From Rhodococcus sp. KBS0724 (GTDB lineage Bacteria > Actinomycetota > Actinomycetes > Mycobacteriales > Mycobacteriaceae), in contig NZ_VCBX02000001.1 of assembly GCF_005938745.2 (NCBI RefSeq), positions 2,762,001 to 2,826,000 of the forward strand: a stretch of 64,000 nucleotides of DNA, in the 5' to 3' direction. The notes under the pieces are model-generated. The model did not search any database and was not told where the DNA came from. It was given only the letters and a program-made list of their open reading frames with translations. Position numbers and translations under genes: made by a program. Each line of letters opens with the position of its first letter. Positions within the stretch are counted from its first letter, which is position 1. Positions 37,868 through 47,867 of this stretch are shown one piece after another.

Positions 37868-38674
37868 ATGCCCAATGGATGCGCTCGCCCGGCCGCGACA
37901 GTGGCGTGTGCCCTCCTGATCGCGTGTGCTCCAGTTCCCGCCTTTGCGGGCGGGATGCCCACCGCGGACCAAGGCGTCTCGGTGCCGCAGGTGGTCGTCG
38001 ATCGATCACTGCACCTCGAGGGCGCGTCGAATGCGCGAGACGTGGGTGGGTATCGAACTGCGGACGGGCACACCATCCGCATGGGACAGGTCTTCCGGAC
38101 CAACGCACTCGACAAGCTGACCCCGTCGGATCTTGCGGCGCTGCAACAGCGCGGCGTGGCGTCGGTCGACGACTTCCGGACGGTCGTCGAACGCGCCATG
38201 TCCCCAGACCGCATTCCGGAGGGTGCGGGGAGCAATTGGTTCGACGTGATCGGGACCAACCCGGCGAACTTGCCGGCGCTGTTGGATATGCCGTCGATGT
38301 ACACGTTGATGGTGAGTGATCCCGGGGCCGGCCGAGCATTCCACGACGCACTGGCGAACATCGTGAACACGGACGGCGCTGTCCTGTACCACTGTTCGGC
38401 AGGAAAGGACCGTACGGGCTGGATGACCGCGGTTCTGCTGACACTGCTCGGCGTGTCCCGCGAAGACGTGAACGCCGACTACATGCTGAGCAACCAGTAC
38501 CTCACCGGTCCCCGCACCGGCATTGCCTTCGTCGACGGTGTGGAGCAGTCGTGGCTGGATACGTCGTTTGCGACAGTCGAGCGGCTGTACGGCGGTTTCG
38601 ACAACTACGTTCGGGACGGACTGCAGTTGAGCGCGGACGATATCGCACAGCTCAAAGACAAACTCTTGGCCTGA
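37868..38674 (+). CDS. Secreted tyrosine/serine protein phosphatase, PtpB-like
   Basis: This 268-residue protein has a signal peptide (MPNGCARPAATVACALLIACAPVPAFA, cleavage near residue 27-30), then ASNARDVGGYRT, DDFRT and the phosphatase loop HCSAGKDRTG with Cys near residue 176 and the invariant Arg. The layout matches the PtpB/Y_phosphatase3 family of actinobacteria, which act on phosphotyrosine, phosphoserine and phosphoinositides. M. tuberculosis PtpB lacks a classical signal peptide; this one has it, so action outside the membrane is expected. The ATG at 37868 is chosen over the TTG at 37847 because it puts the charged n-region directly before the hydrophobic part. It lies 21 bp after the antiporter gene. 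Confidence 0.85.
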   Translation: MPNGCARPAATVACALLIACAPVPAFAGGMPTADQGVSVPQVVVDRSLHLEGASNARDVGGYRTADGHTIRMGQVFRTNALDKLTPSDLAALQQRGVASVDDFRTVVERAMSPDRIPEGAGSNWFDVIGTNPANLPALLDMPSMYTLMVSDPGAGRAFHDALANIVNTDGAVLYHCSAGKDRTGWMTAVLLTLLGVSREDVNADYMLSNQYLTGPRTGIAFVDGVEQSWLDTSFATVERLYGGFDNYVRDGLQLSADDIAQLKDKLLA

Positions 38675-38695
38675 CACAGAAGCGAATCGAGACAA

Positions 38696-38731
38696 AAGAG
38701 CCGCCCCCCGGTGAACAGGGGAGCGGCTCTT
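38696..38731. terminator. Two-way terminator between phosphatase and sigA
   Basis: AAGAGCCGC (38696-38704) pairs with GCGGCTCTT (38723-38731), extended inside by CCCC/GGGG across single mismatches. It lies between the phosphatase stop (38674) and the convergent sigA stop (38751). Confidence 0.8.
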
Positions 38732-38750
38732 CTGCGTGGAGCTGGTGTGA

Positions 38751-40097
<1,347 letters not shown>

Positions 40098-40308
40098 GTA
40101 CGCCCTTTCGTGACGGTGTCGTGCGGCGTCACGCCAGAGTGGTGATCCGGCGGAGAGGTCAATGGTTGTGGCCGGCGCGCAGCCGGACTCCACCATTGTA
40201 ACGACTCTCAGGAAACTCTTACGTCACGACGGGCGTTAACGGCTTTTTTCGCACGGGATTAACCCCCGTTTTCACCCTTTCGCTTGACCCGCCGCCGGCG
40301 GAATCAGC

Positions 40309-41052
40309 CTAAATTTTCGACGCGGCCAAGGCGGCGCCTGCGATTCCGGCGGTGTTGAGAAGTGCGGCCGGAACGACCGGTGTGCGATTGGTGAGGAGCG
40401 GAATCCACTTCTCGTGCTTACGGCTGATGCCGCCGCCGGCGATGAACAAATCGGGCCATGTCAGGTCCTCGATCGTGGTGAGCACCTTGGAGACCTCGAC
40501 GGCCCACTGCTTGTAGCTCAGCTCTTTTTTCTCTTTCACCGACGACGCAGCTCGGTGTTCGGCTTCCTTGCCGTGCACTTCGAGGTGGCCGAACTCGGTG
40601 TTGGGCAACAGAACTCCGTTGTGCAGAATCGCCGACCCGATGCCGGTTCCGAAGGTCAGCAAGATGACAACTCCCGACGCGTCCTTGCCGGCGCCGTAGG
40701 TGTCCTCGGCGATACCTGCGGCATCGGCGTCATTGAGAACGGTGACGGTGCGGCCGCCGAGTGCCTTGCCGAACAGTGCAGCAGCGTCGGTTCCGATCCA
40801 CGACTTGTCGATGTTGGCGGCACTGCGAGCGATGCCGCCGGTGACCACCGACGGCAGTGTGATGCCGACGGGGCCGTCCCAGCCTGCCTGCTCGACGATC
40901 TGGGTCACAGTCGCGGCAATCGCGTCGGGTGTCGAGGGTTGCGGGGTCAGGATCTTGATGCGCTCACCGATCATCTCGCCGGTGCTCAGATCGATGAGTG
41001 CGCCCTTGACTCCACTGCCGCCTACATCGATTCCGAAACCTGTCGTTGTCAT
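40309..41052 (-). CDS. ppgK: Polyphosphate glucokinase
   Basis: This 247-residue ROK-type sugar kinase has the phosphate-1 motif GIDVGGSGVKGALIDLSTG (residues 6-24), the catalytic Asp in NDADAAG, the phosphate-2 motif LTFGTGIGSA and GHLEV. It phosphorylates glucose using inorganic polyphosphate, and ATP, as in mycobacteria. The start at 41052 gives MTTTGFGIDVGG, the usual N-terminus; the longer frame is spurious. It lies upstream of sigA on the same strand, matching Rv2702-Rv2703. The 211 bp between ppgK stop and sigA start hold the sigA promoter. Confidence 0.93.
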   Translation of the reverse strand: MTTTGFGIDVGGSGVKGALIDLSTGEMIGERIKILTPQPSTPDAIAATVTQIVEQAGWDGPVGITLPSVVTGGIARSAANIDKSWIGTDAAALFGKALGGRTVTVLNDADAAGIAEDTYGAGKDASGVVILLTFGTGIGSAILHNGVLLPNTEFGHLEVHGKEAEHRAASSVKEKKELSYKQWAVEVSKVLTTIEDLTWPDLFIAGGGISRKHEKWIPLLTNRTPVVPAALLNTAGIAGAALAASKI

Positions 41053-41147
41053 CGTCCTGCGCTCCTGAGGGCTCGAATTCGAATGTCGCGATCTGACCGA
41101 ATAGAACACTAACCCGAACGGGTGCGCGTGGTGCGGCACAACTATGG

Positions 41148-42077
41148 ATGTGTTGCGATGGTGGTGTGCGCCCACAAGAGATTTCCCTGTCCGAGTTGTC
41201 CACAGATTCGCTTGATCCGGCCGAGCTGAGAGTGGTGGCGGTTGCCGTCGCGGAACGTGCTGCAGCGCACGTTCGAGCCCGTCGTCCGGAAGTGTTCGGC
41301 GTCGTCGGTTCGGGTGAGAGCGCGAGTGGTTCCGACGCCGAAGCGGTTGCGGCCAAGAGCACACCGACCGACCCGGTCACGATTGTCGACACCGAGACGG
41401 AACAGGTGATCCGAGATCTGCTTGCGACGCTTCGGCCGCACGACTCGATTCTCGGTGAGGAAGGTGGCGGCGACGCCGGCGACGTCGTCGGGGTCCGCTG
41501 GGTCGTAGACCCTATCGACGGAACTGTGAACTTCCTCTACGGGGTTCCGGCGTTCGCGGTGTCGGTGGCGGTGCAGATCGACGGAGTTTCCGTGGCCGGC
41601 GCGGTGGTCGACGTGTCGGCGCGGGCGACGTACTCGGCGCACCGCGGTGGCGGCGCCACGATGACGACCGAGGACGGTGCGGTCAGTGAGCTCGCCGTCA
41701 ATCCGGTGACCGAGCTGTCAATGGCGTTGGTGGCTACCGGTTTCGGATACGGCGCGCAGCGACGCAAGGCGCAGGGGCGGATCATCGCGGAAATTTTGCC
41801 CCAGGTGCGCGACATCAGGCGGATCGGTTCTGCGGCGCTGGATCTGTGCATGGTCGCGACCGGTCGCGTCGATACTCATTTCGAGCACGGACTGAGCCCG
41901 TGGGATTGGGCTGCCGGTTCGTTGATCGCCGAGGAAGCCGGTGCCGTGATCAGTATTCCGGGCCCGAATTCGACGTCTGCGGCTGGTGACATCGTCTATG
42001 CGTGCGCCCCGGGGATCGCCGACGAGTTCGCGAGGATGCTCTCTGCGTGCGGTGCTGATCGCCCGATCAGCACCTAG
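41148..42077 (+). CDS. suhB: Inositol monophosphatase family protein (SuhB-like)
   Basis: This protein of about 309 residues belongs to the Mg2+-dependent, Li+-sensitive phosphatase superfamily. Motifs are GEEGGG (metal ligand), DPIDGTVNF (near residue 121) and SPWDWAAG. It should dephosphorylate inositol-1-phosphate, feeding phosphatidylinositol and mannoside synthesis. The start at ATG 41148 is uncertain; GTG 41166 is an alternative 6 codons in. It is divergent from ppgK and its last 11 bp overlap the convergent cei gene, the same order as Rv2701c-Rv2700 in M. tuberculosis. Confidence 0.88.
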   Translation: MCCDGGVRPQEISLSELSTDSLDPAELRVVAVAVAERAAAHVRARRPEVFGVVGSGESASGSDAEAVAAKSTPTDPVTIVDTETEQVIRDLLATLRPHDSILGEEGGGDAGDVVGVRWVVDPIDGTVNFLYGVPAFAVSVAVQIDGVSVAGAVVDVSARATYSAHRGGGATMTTEDGAVSELAVNPVTELSMALVATGFGYGAQRRKAQGRIIAEILPQVRDIRRIGSAALDLCMVATGRVDTHFEHGLSPWDWAAGSLIAEEAGAVISIPGPNSTSAAGDIVYACAPGIADEFARMLSACGADRPIST

Positions 42078-42747
42078 CGGTTCGCGCTGCTTTCAGAAGA
42101 TCGATGTCCATTGCGGCGGCTTCGGCATTGGCGGGTTGCTCGGAGAGGGCGCGGAGCACCTCGCCGGCGTCGGTGTTGGGGGAGATCTTGCCGAAGTAGG
42201 TGCCGAGCGCAAGATCCACTGTGTCGTCGGTGCGGCCGTCCTTGATCAGTTCGGCGCACGGCGCGACCAGCCATACGGCGCTTGCTGCAGCGATTCCGTT
42301 CTCCCCGAACCGGATCTGGCCTTGGCATTGCATGTTCTGATCCACGTAGACCGGGTCGTTGCCCACCTGTACGTCGGGAGCGCTGGCAAAGCCGTAGTCC
42401 TTCAACTGGGCGGCTACCTGCGAGGCCTGGCCGCTTTCGCCGTTGGCGTTGAAGACTCGAACCTTGGTCGCGGCCAGCGGTGCCGGTTCCACGTCGAGCA
42501 GCGTGGTTCGGTCCACCACCGAACCGAGGGGCATCGGCTGTGGCGCGGCCGGATCGGACGACGCCTGCGGGCGGTTGCATGCGACCGTGTCGCTGATTTT
42601 TGCGTCAGCCGTGAGGATCTTGATCCACAGAGCGCTGCCGAGTACTGCGAGTACCGCGAACACCGCGACGACCGGCCACACGCGTCGGCGCCGGAACGGA
42701 CGACCCTGGTCGTCGGTCGCGCTGCCTTCGGTGATCAGAGAAACCAC
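42067..42747 (-). CDS. cei: Envelope integrity protein Cei
   Basis: This 226-residue protein has a short basic cytosolic start (PFRRRRVWP), one transmembrane segment (about 23-43) and an outside part with a LytR C-terminal domain (TKVRVFNANGESGQASQVAAQLKDYGFA, about 92-170). Cysteines in VACNRP, MQCQGQ and APCAEL may form disulfides. It corresponds in position and layout to M. tuberculosis Rv2700, needed for cell-envelope integrity and virulence. It lies between the suhB-like gene and DUF4193 as in mycobacteria. Confidence 0.88.
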   Translation of the reverse strand: MVSLITEGSATDDQGRPFRRRRVWPVVAVFAVLAVLGSALWIKILTADAKISDTVACNRPQASSDPAAPQPMPLGSVVDRTTLLDVEPAPLAATKVRVFNANGESGQASQVAAQLKDYGFASAPDVQVGNDPVYVDQNMQCQGQIRFGENGIAAASAVWLVAPCAELIKDGRTDDTVDLALGTYFGKISPNTDAGEVLRALSEQPANAEAAAMDIDLLKAARTARC

Positions 42748-43283
42748 GGTATCCCTCGACTTTCTGGACGAGTTGGAGCTTCGTCGTCAAGCCGAGCAAG
42801 AGCGGGCGTGACGTTCGGTGCCTACCTTAGAGGGCGCGCGGTTCAATCCCGTTCACGTGTGTGGTGACTTGCCGACAACCGAATTTCGCCGAGTTGATAC
42901 GTCGGTGCTGCCGCGGTGATACCGAGGTGATTTCACGGGCGTTTTGGGGGTCGAAGATCACAAAATGCTGTGTAGTTGGTGACGATTCGCAGACTTTTTT
43001 CGGAAATGACCGAATGGGTTACTACTTTCGTGCTTACTTCGGCTACTGTCTGGCGGCCCAGGTCGTTCGACTGGGCGTCGGCTCCATGCCGTAATGACAA
43101 CCAAATGAGGCACAGATCACGTTCTCGGGAGAAGTTTCCGGGCACTTTTCCGCCGGCTGCCACGTTGTGCAGCGACAGGGAATGATCTCCATGCCACGGC
43201 GGTTTCCATGCGCATGACGGGATCTACCGGATTCCAGGCGTTCATGGGACCGGGATACACGAGAAGGATGAGGGGTAAGCGAC
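42748..43283. other. 536-bp gene-free region before DUF4193 gene
   Basis: No convincing gene is seen here; the frames present have shadow-like composition. The first part should hold the cei promoter. The second part precedes the DUF4193 gene and contains a 6-bp stem (GCCCAG/CTGGGC, 43056-43076) and an AGAAGGATGAGGGG purine-rich stretch just before the DUF4193 ATG that supplies its ribosome site. The length is unusual for this otherwise compact block. Confidence 0.5.
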
Positions 43284-43586
43284 ATGGCAACTGACTACGA
43301 CGCACCGAGGCGTACAGAGTCCGACGAGGTTTCGGAGGATTCGCTCGAAGAGCTGAAGGCGCGGCGCAACGAGGCGCAGTCGGCTGTCGTCGATATCGAC
43401 GAGACCGACACTGCAGAATCCTTCGAGCTGCCCGGTGCAGACCTTTCCGGCGAAGAGCTGTCGGTTCGGGTCGTCCCGAAGCAGGCCGACGAGTTCACGT
43501 GTTCGAGCTGTTTCCTGGTGCATCACCGCAGCCGTTTGGCGAGCGATGCCAACGGACAGCTCGTGTGCATGGACTGCGCAGCCTGA
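43284..43586 (+). CDS. DUF4193 family protein
   Basis: This 100-residue acidic protein reads MATDYDAPRRTESDEVSEDSLEELKARR and ends in a zinc-ribbon-like part, FTCSSCFLVHHRSRL followed by VCMDCAA. Two CxxC pairs plus His residues can bind zinc. It matches M. tuberculosis Rv2699c, conserved across actinobacteria and apparently important, but of unknown role. An AAGGATGAGGGG stretch gives a strong ribosome site. The small size, acidity and zinc motif suggest a binding partner of a larger complex, but this is inference. Confidence 0.9.
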   Translation: MATDYDAPRRTESDEVSEDSLEELKARRNEAQSAVVDIDETDTAESFELPGADLSGEELSVRVVPKQADEFTCSSCFLVHHRSRLASDANGQLVCMDCAA

Positions 43587-43618
43587 TAGTCCTTCGCAGC
43601 GCTACATTGCGTCCCGGC

Positions 43619-43645
43619 GGTCGACCCGATGTCTTCGGGTCGACC
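43619..43645. terminator. Two-way terminator between DUF4193 and DUF3093
   Basis: GGTCGACCCGA (43619-43629) pairs perfectly with TCGGGTCGACC (43635-43645) around a 5-base loop. It sits between two convergent genes (stops at 43586 and 43692). Confidence 0.85.
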
Positions 43646-43691
43646 GAGGGATCACGGCGGCCACAGAATCAGGTCGCCGCACATCAGGTCG

Positions 43692-44189
43692 CTAGACGCT
43701 CAGTGCTTTGACCAGCTCGTCTGGTCGACGTGAGCTCACGAGCCAGTACGGCGTGGGGTCTTCCGGATCGTCGAGGACGATCAGAACCATGGTCTTGACC
43801 CACGGCCGGTGCTGAACGAAAGCCGACGGGTCGAGCTGGCGACCCATCGCGGCACTCTTTGCCGAGGCCGGTACCGCAGCGGCCCGGGAGATCAGATCTA
43901 CCGGAATGTGCGCACGGCCCACATGCAATTCCTTGACCCCGCCGGTTTCGACAACCGCCAGGCGGGAGCGGCTGAGCCAGAACGACAGCCAGATCGGGAT
44001 GGGCAGCAGCAACACATACGCGAGCAAGGGCAGCAGCCCGGAACGCCCCATGTGAAACTCAGCTGCCAGGAGCGCGGCAACCGCGACTCCGGCAATCCAC
44101 CATCCGACGGGCAACCAGAGGCGCTCGGAATAGAGCGTCGTGGACGCAGGGGTTGTGGCAGCGACGTCAGGTCGAGATGTTTCGGGCAC
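43692..44189 (-). CDS. DUF3093 family membrane protein
   Basis: This 165-residue protein has two adjacent transmembrane segments (about residues 24-44 and 50-72, [21 protein letters not shown] and [21 protein letters not shown]), then a soluble PH-like domain with [24 protein letters not shown] and [37 protein letters not shown]. This is the DUF3093 layout, corresponding to Rv2698. Function is unknown. It is divergent from dut, with 41 bp between the starts, so promoters overlap. Confidence 0.88.
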   Translation of the reverse strand: MPETSRPDVAATTPASTTLYSERLWLPVGWWIAGVAVAALLAAEFHMGRSGLLPLLAYVLLLPIPIWLSFWLSRSRLAVVETGGVKELHVGRAHIPVDLISRAAAVPASAKSAAMGRQLDPSAFVQHRPWVKTMVLIVLDDPEDPTPYWLVSSRRPDELVKALSV

Positions 44190-44230
44190 GAGTCAAGGAT
44201 AGTCCGTCGCGCCGAGTAGTCTTGGCCGAC

Positions 44231-44725
44231 GTGAGCGATCATCTCTCCATCGCCTTGAAGCGACTGGACCCAGACCTGCCGGTTCCGCAGCGTGCACATC
44301 CCGGTGATGCCGGTGTGGATCTGTGCTCTACCAGCGATGTCACTATCGAGCCCGGCCGTCGTACCCTGGTTGGTACAGGTATCGCGATTGCCTTGCCGGT
44401 TGGCACCGTCGGACTCATCCATCCGCGTTCCGGACTTGCCGCAAAGTCGGGTTTGTCCATCGTGAATGCGCCGGGCACCGTGGACGCGGGCTATCGCGGC
44501 GAACTCAAGGTGTGTCTGATCAATCTCGACCCGGACACAGCCGTCGAGATTCGTCGAGGCGACCGAATTGCGCAGCTCGTGGTCCAACGCGTCGAGCTAC
44601 CGGTATTCGAGGAAGTGGATTCGCTCGACGACACCGCCCGCGGTACCGGTGGATACGGTTCGAGCGGTGGACACGCGATACTCGACACCGATGCAGGTGT
44701 CAGTCCTGTCGTAGAGGGAGTCTGA
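44231..44725 (+). CDS. dut: Deoxyuridine 5'-triphosphate nucleotidohydrolase (dUTPase)
   Basis: This 164-residue trimeric dUTPase has all five motifs in order: [49 protein letters not shown] and the C-terminal [11 protein letters not shown] that closes over the active site. It hydrolyses dUTP to dUMP and pyrophosphate, keeping uracil out of DNA and supplying thymidylate synthesis. The GTG at 44231 ([19 protein letters not shown]) is the usual start; the frame upstream runs into the DUF3093 gene. It ends 3 bp before the DUF3710 gene, forming an operon as in Rv2697c-Rv2696c. Confidence 0.96.
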   Translation: MSDHLSIALKRLDPDLPVPQRAHPGDAGVDLCSTSDVTIEPGRRTLVGTGIAIALPVGTVGLIHPRSGLAAKSGLSIVNAPGTVDAGYRGELKVCLINLDPDTAVEIRRGDRIAQLVVQRVELPVFEEVDSLDDTARGTGGYGSSGGHAILDTDAGVSPVVEGV

Positions 44726-44728
44726 AAT

Positions 44729-45556
44729 ATGTTCGGACGTAAGAAGAAGTCAGATGTAGACGAGGAGCCGACAGGTTTCTTCGAGGACGAGGATCTCGAC
44801 CAGGCCGACGAGGTCGACGACGCGGATGATGCGGTGAGCGAAGAGTCGGAAGGCCCGTACGACATCGCTGACCTGGAGTCCGACGATCCCACTGCCGGTC
44901 GCAACGGTCAGCGGCTCGATCTCGGTTCTGTTCTGGTTCCCATGCCTCCCGGCGGTCAACTGCAGGTGGAGATGGCGCCTAACGGGTCACCTCAGGCGGT
45001 GCACCTGGTCACCGAACACGGGCGAGTCACTGTTGCCGCGTATGCGGCGCCTAAATCGCCCGGGCAGTGGCGTGAGGTCGTCGCCGAACTGGCGCAGTCC
45101 CTGCGTGACGACAATTCGCCGGTCAGCATCGAGAACGGTCCGTGGGGTCGTGAATTGGTCGCCGAGACCGCTGCCATGGATTTGCGTTTCATCGGCGTCG
45201 ACGGTCCCCGGTGGATGGTTCGGTGTGTTGTGGCGGGTCCCAGTGGATCGACGGCCGCCGGTGCACCGCTGGTGGCTATTGCGCGCGACATTCTGCGCGA
45301 TACCGTCGTCAATCGCGGATCGGAGCCACATCCAGTGCGGACACCGCTGCCGGTCGTGCTGCCGCAAGCTTTGGCGGAGCAACTCGCCGCCGCGCACGAG
45401 CAGCAGATGGTCGCGCAGCAGCAGGCCGCAGCTCAGCAGCAAGTCGATCAGCAGATCGCTGCGGGCCAGCAGGCCCAGCAACAGCCGCCCACCCCGCCGG
45501 TTCCGCCGCAACGCCGCGGCGAATCCGGTTCTGCCATGCAGCAATTGGGTCAGTAA
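44729..45556 (+). CDS. DUF3710 family protein
   Basis: This 275-residue soluble protein has a basic first ten residues, then a very acidic stretch (about 10-52), a folded DUF3710 core (about 60-205, LDLGSVLVPMPPGGQLQVEM ... WGRELVA ... GVDGPRWMVRCVV) and a Gln/Ala/Pro-rich tail. The role is unknown; the constant link to dut suggests a part in nucleotide or genome maintenance, but this is only contextual. The tail is low complexity and likely disordered. Confidence 0.88.
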   Translation: MFGRKKKSDVDEEPTGFFEDEDLDQADEVDDADDAVSEESEGPYDIADLESDDPTAGRNGQRLDLGSVLVPMPPGGQLQVEMAPNGSPQAVHLVTEHGRVTVAAYAAPKSPGQWREVVAELAQSLRDDNSPVSIENGPWGRELVAETAAMDLRFIGVDGPRWMVRCVVAGPSGSTAAGAPLVAIARDILRDTVVNRGSEPHPVRTPLPVVLPQALAEQLAAAHEQQMVAQQQAAAQQQVDQQIAAGQQAQQQPPTPPVPPQRRGESGSAMQQLGQ

Positions 45557-45563
45557 CGCACGT

Positions 45564-46295
45564 TTACTTCGAAGCGCTCGCTGCGGTGTCGGTTTCGGCC
45601 GCCGTGAGCGCTTCGAGGCACGTTGCCCCGAGTATCGCGGCGTTATGGCCGATCTGTTCGAGCTCGAGCGTGCCCACTTCGGCGCGGGGGAGCGCGGCCG
45701 CCCATTCGTAAGCCACGGCTGCCGGATGAACCGGATCGTCGAGCGCTACCGCAATTCCGACGGGGACGTCGATCTCCGCGAGAGCCGCTTCGGTCAGTGA
45801 GTAGTACGTCGCGGCTTCGTCGAGCGCTGCGGGCAGATCCGGCCACTGCGAACGCCACGAGCGCTCCAGTTCGCGTCCCAACCAGGCCGGGCTGGATGCG
45901 AGCATCGCCGCAATCACCGATTCCAGGCCGTCGCTGCGTAGTTGTGACGACGTGAACCGTGCGCTTGCCGCCGCCGGTGCGTGATCCGGCGCTCCGGTCC
46001 ACGGTGGCAACGCCGCCAACACCCCCGACGTCTTGTCCGGATTGAGCGCTGCCCACTGCAATGCGACGGCAGCACCGATGGACACACCCCCGACAAGGAT
46101 TTGTCCGTATTCGGTGGCTGCGGCATCCATCGCGTCGAGGTAGCTTCCGACGACACGCCGAGGGTCCGGTTCGATTGCGATGGTGCGCACACTTCGGGCA
46201 GCGAGGGGTCCACGGAACGCGTGGTCCACGAAGTGGGCGTCAGAGCCCGTACCAGGGAGAACGACGGCAACTGATGGTGAGTGTGTGAGCGCCAT
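45564..46295 (-). CDS. Alpha/beta hydrolase fold protein (Rv2695-like)
   Basis: This 243-residue protein has a Ser-containing nucleophile elbow in GGVSIGAAVALQWA (Ser near residue 71), an oxyanion-type PGTGSD near the N-terminus, an acidic candidate in VALDDPVHP and a His in QIGHNAAIL, so a catalytic triad is possible. No signal peptide. The substrate is unknown. Its stop is 7 bp from the DUF3710 stop (convergent), and it corresponds in position to M. tuberculosis Rv2695. The elbow reads GxSxG, as in other hydrolases. Confidence 0.8.
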   Translation of the reverse strand: MALTHSPSVAVVLPGTGSDAHFVDHAFRGPLAARSVRTIAIEPDPRRVVGSYLDAMDAAATEYGQILVGGVSIGAAVALQWAALNPDKTSGVLAALPPWTGAPDHAPAAASARFTSSQLRSDGLESVIAAMLASSPAWLGRELERSWRSQWPDLPAALDEAATYYSLTEAALAEIDVPVGIAVALDDPVHPAAVAYEWAAALPRAEVGTLELEQIGHNAAILGATCLEALTAAETDTAASASK

Positions 46296-46432
46296 TACCT
46301 GATCTTGCCTGGTGCCCCGAGATCACCGATCGACCGGTGTGGTTACCGGGTCGTAATGGGGCTACAGTGGCGAACACACAGCCCTTCCGTGACGCGAAAC
46401 CCGTGCGTCACATTTGTTCGCAGGAGCGCGCA

Positions 46433-46807
46433 ATGGCACCCGCCGCCGCAGGATATTTTCGCCGATTGACCCGTCGCCTCACCGAGGATGTCGATCAGTT
46501 GGATGCACAGGAAATGACCGAGTCCATCGAGGCCGTGGGAGGCCGGAAGGCATGTGACTGTCGGCGCGGTGAAGAAGTCACGATGGAGGGTCGACTCCGT
46601 AGCGTTGACGCATGTCCGAAGTCGGGCAACGCCAGCATCGAAGCGGAATTCTTCGACGGCACCGAGGTCATCAACCTCGTCTGGATCGGCCGACGCCGTA
46701 TTCCGGGCATCGAAACCGGCAAGACCATCCTGATCCGTGGCCGAGTCGGCGAGCGGGACGGGCGTAAGGCAATCTTCAATCCGTACTACGAGCTGCGCGG
46801 CGAGTAG
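46433..46807 (+). CDS. OB-fold nucleic-acid-binding domain protein (Rv2694-like)
   Basis: This 124-residue protein starts MAPAAAGYFRRLTRRL and has an N-terminal helix followed by an OB-fold domain of the RecG/RecJ-associated tRNA_anti type (about 45-124). The visible part reads EVTMEGRLRSVDACPKSGNASIEAEFFDGTEVINLVWIGRRRIPGIETGKTILIRGRVG. Such domains bind single-stranded nucleic acid. It lacks a catalytic domain and corresponds to Rv2694c. It precedes the DUF3159 gene by about 65 bp on the same strand and the two may be co-transcribed. Confidence 0.85.
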   Translation: MAPAAAGYFRRLTRRLTEDVDQLDAQEMTESIEAVGGRKACDCRRGEEVTMEGRLRSVDACPKSGNASIEAEFFDGTEVINLVWIGRRRIPGIETGKTILIRGRVGERDGRKAIFNPYYELRGE

Positions 46808-46873
46808 ACGCAGCCCTAGGACCAGACACAGCGCATTTGCCGCATACCGCGGCGGGTGTGGCACCCTCGACAG

Positions 46874-47551
46874 GTGAGCGAACCCAAACAGCAATCGGTG
46901 ATGGACCAACTCGGTGGTGTGAGTGGTCTCGTCTACACGTCGTTGCCGATTCTGATCTTTGTTCCGGTCAACAGCATCTGGAACCTCACCGCTGCCATCT
47001 GGGCGGCCGTGGGCGTGGCCGTGGTGATCGCCGCATGGCGGGTGTTCCGCAAAGAGTCGATCCAGCCGGCAATTTCAGGTGTTCTCGGTGTCGCGGTATC
47101 CGCGTTCATCGCCCATCGCACCGGAGATGCCAAGGGCTACTTCCTGTTCGGGATCTACACCAGCCTCGCCTACGGTGCCGCATTTGTGGTGTCGATACTG
47201 GTTCGATGGCCGCTGGTCGGCATCATCTGGGGATTTCTCAACGGTCATGGCAACCTCTGGCGCCGGCACAAAGGCGCGGTGCGGGCTTACGACATTGCTA
47301 CCGCAGCATGGGCGTTGGTGTTCGGTGCCCGGTACGTCGTTCAGTCGCAGTTGTACGACACCGATCACACGGGTTGGCTCGCCGTGGCGCGAATCGCGAT
47401 GGGGTGGCCGCTCGCGGGACTGGCTTTCCTGGTCACCATTTGGGCTGTGCGCAAAGCAGATCGGATTGTCGAGCCCCCGCCTACCGCGAGCGAAATCGAA
47501 GCGGTAGGCGAGGAGCCAGGCGATCAACCCGATCAGCGCGACGTCAGCTGA
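46874..47551 (+). CDS. DUF3159 family integral membrane protein
   Basis: This 225-residue protein reads MSEPKQQSVMDQLGGVSGLVYTSLPILIF, then five to six transmembrane segments with WNLTAAIWAAVGVAVVIAAWRVFRKESIQPAISG and a conserved FGIYTSLAYGAAF, WRRHKGAVRAYD and ARYVVQSQLYD. This is the DUF3159 pattern (Rv2693). Function is unknown. GTG 46874 is preferred over GTG 46856 because MSEPKQQ resembles the usual start. Its last 8 bp overlap the convergent GNAT gene. Confidence 0.88.
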   Translation: MSEPKQQSVMDQLGGVSGLVYTSLPILIFVPVNSIWNLTAAIWAAVGVAVVIAAWRVFRKESIQPAISGVLGVAVSAFIAHRTGDAKGYFLFGIYTSLAYGAAFVVSILVRWPLVGIIWGFLNGHGNLWRRHKGAVRAYDIATAAWALVFGARYVVQSQLYDTDHTGWLAVARIAMGWPLAGLAFLVTIWAVRKADRIVEPPPTASEIEAVGEEPGDQPDQRDVS

Positions 47552-47837
47552 TCAAATCCTGATATTCGGGGTGCTTGCCGAGGAACTTCACGACGTACGG
47601 GCACACCGGATGCACTTTGAGGCTGCGCGTGCGCAGTTGGTCCAGCGCGCCGCTCACCAGAATCGAGGCAAGTCCTAATCCCTCGAAACGGGGATAGATC
47701 TCGGTGTGGTTGAACGAGAGCACGTCACCGGCGGTGGTGTAGTCCTCGATTCCGGCAAGATCGCCGTCGACATGAATCTCGAAGCGGCTCTGATCCGGAT
47801 TGTCGACGACAACGGTATTTTCGGGTGCAGCGGTCAT
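47544..47837 (-). CDS. Small GNAT family N-acetyltransferase (YjdJ-like)
   Basis: This 97-residue minimal GNAT protein has RFEIHVDGDLAGIEDYTTAGDVLSFNHTEIYPRFEGLGLASILV, with the acetyl-CoA loop degenerate (FEGLGLASIL in place of QGxGxG), and VHPVCPYVVKFLGKHPEY at the end. This one-domain family is widespread in bacteria; the substrate is unknown. It is not part of the mycobacterial block as I recall it and may be a local addition. It is followed on the same strand, in the opposite sense of reading, by the second TrkA gene, whose stop is 30 bp from this start. Confidence 0.8.
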   Translation of the reverse strand: MTAAPENTVVVDNPDQSRFEIHVDGDLAGIEDYTTAGDVLSFNHTEIYPRFEGLGLASILVSGALDQLRTRSLKVHPVCPYVVKFLGKHPEYQDLIS

Positions 47838-47867
47838 GAGTGTCTCTTTCGTTGTGTGATGTCGGTG

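Noticed and set aside
43056..43076. A GCCCAG/CTGGGC stem as a terminator
   Set aside because: It is only 6 bp with a 9-base loop and lies upstream of a gene in the same sense with no gene ending before it.
43043..43285. An 80-residue minus-strand frame in the gap before DUF4193
   Set aside because: It is Ser/Arg/Pro/Cys-rich with no ribosome site or conserved pattern and lies over a probable promoter and leader.
46837..47562. A 241-residue open frame in another reading frame over the DUF3159 gene
   Set aside because: It is an Arg/Gly/His-rich shadow; the frame starting at 46874 has the membrane segments and conserved stretches of DUF3159.
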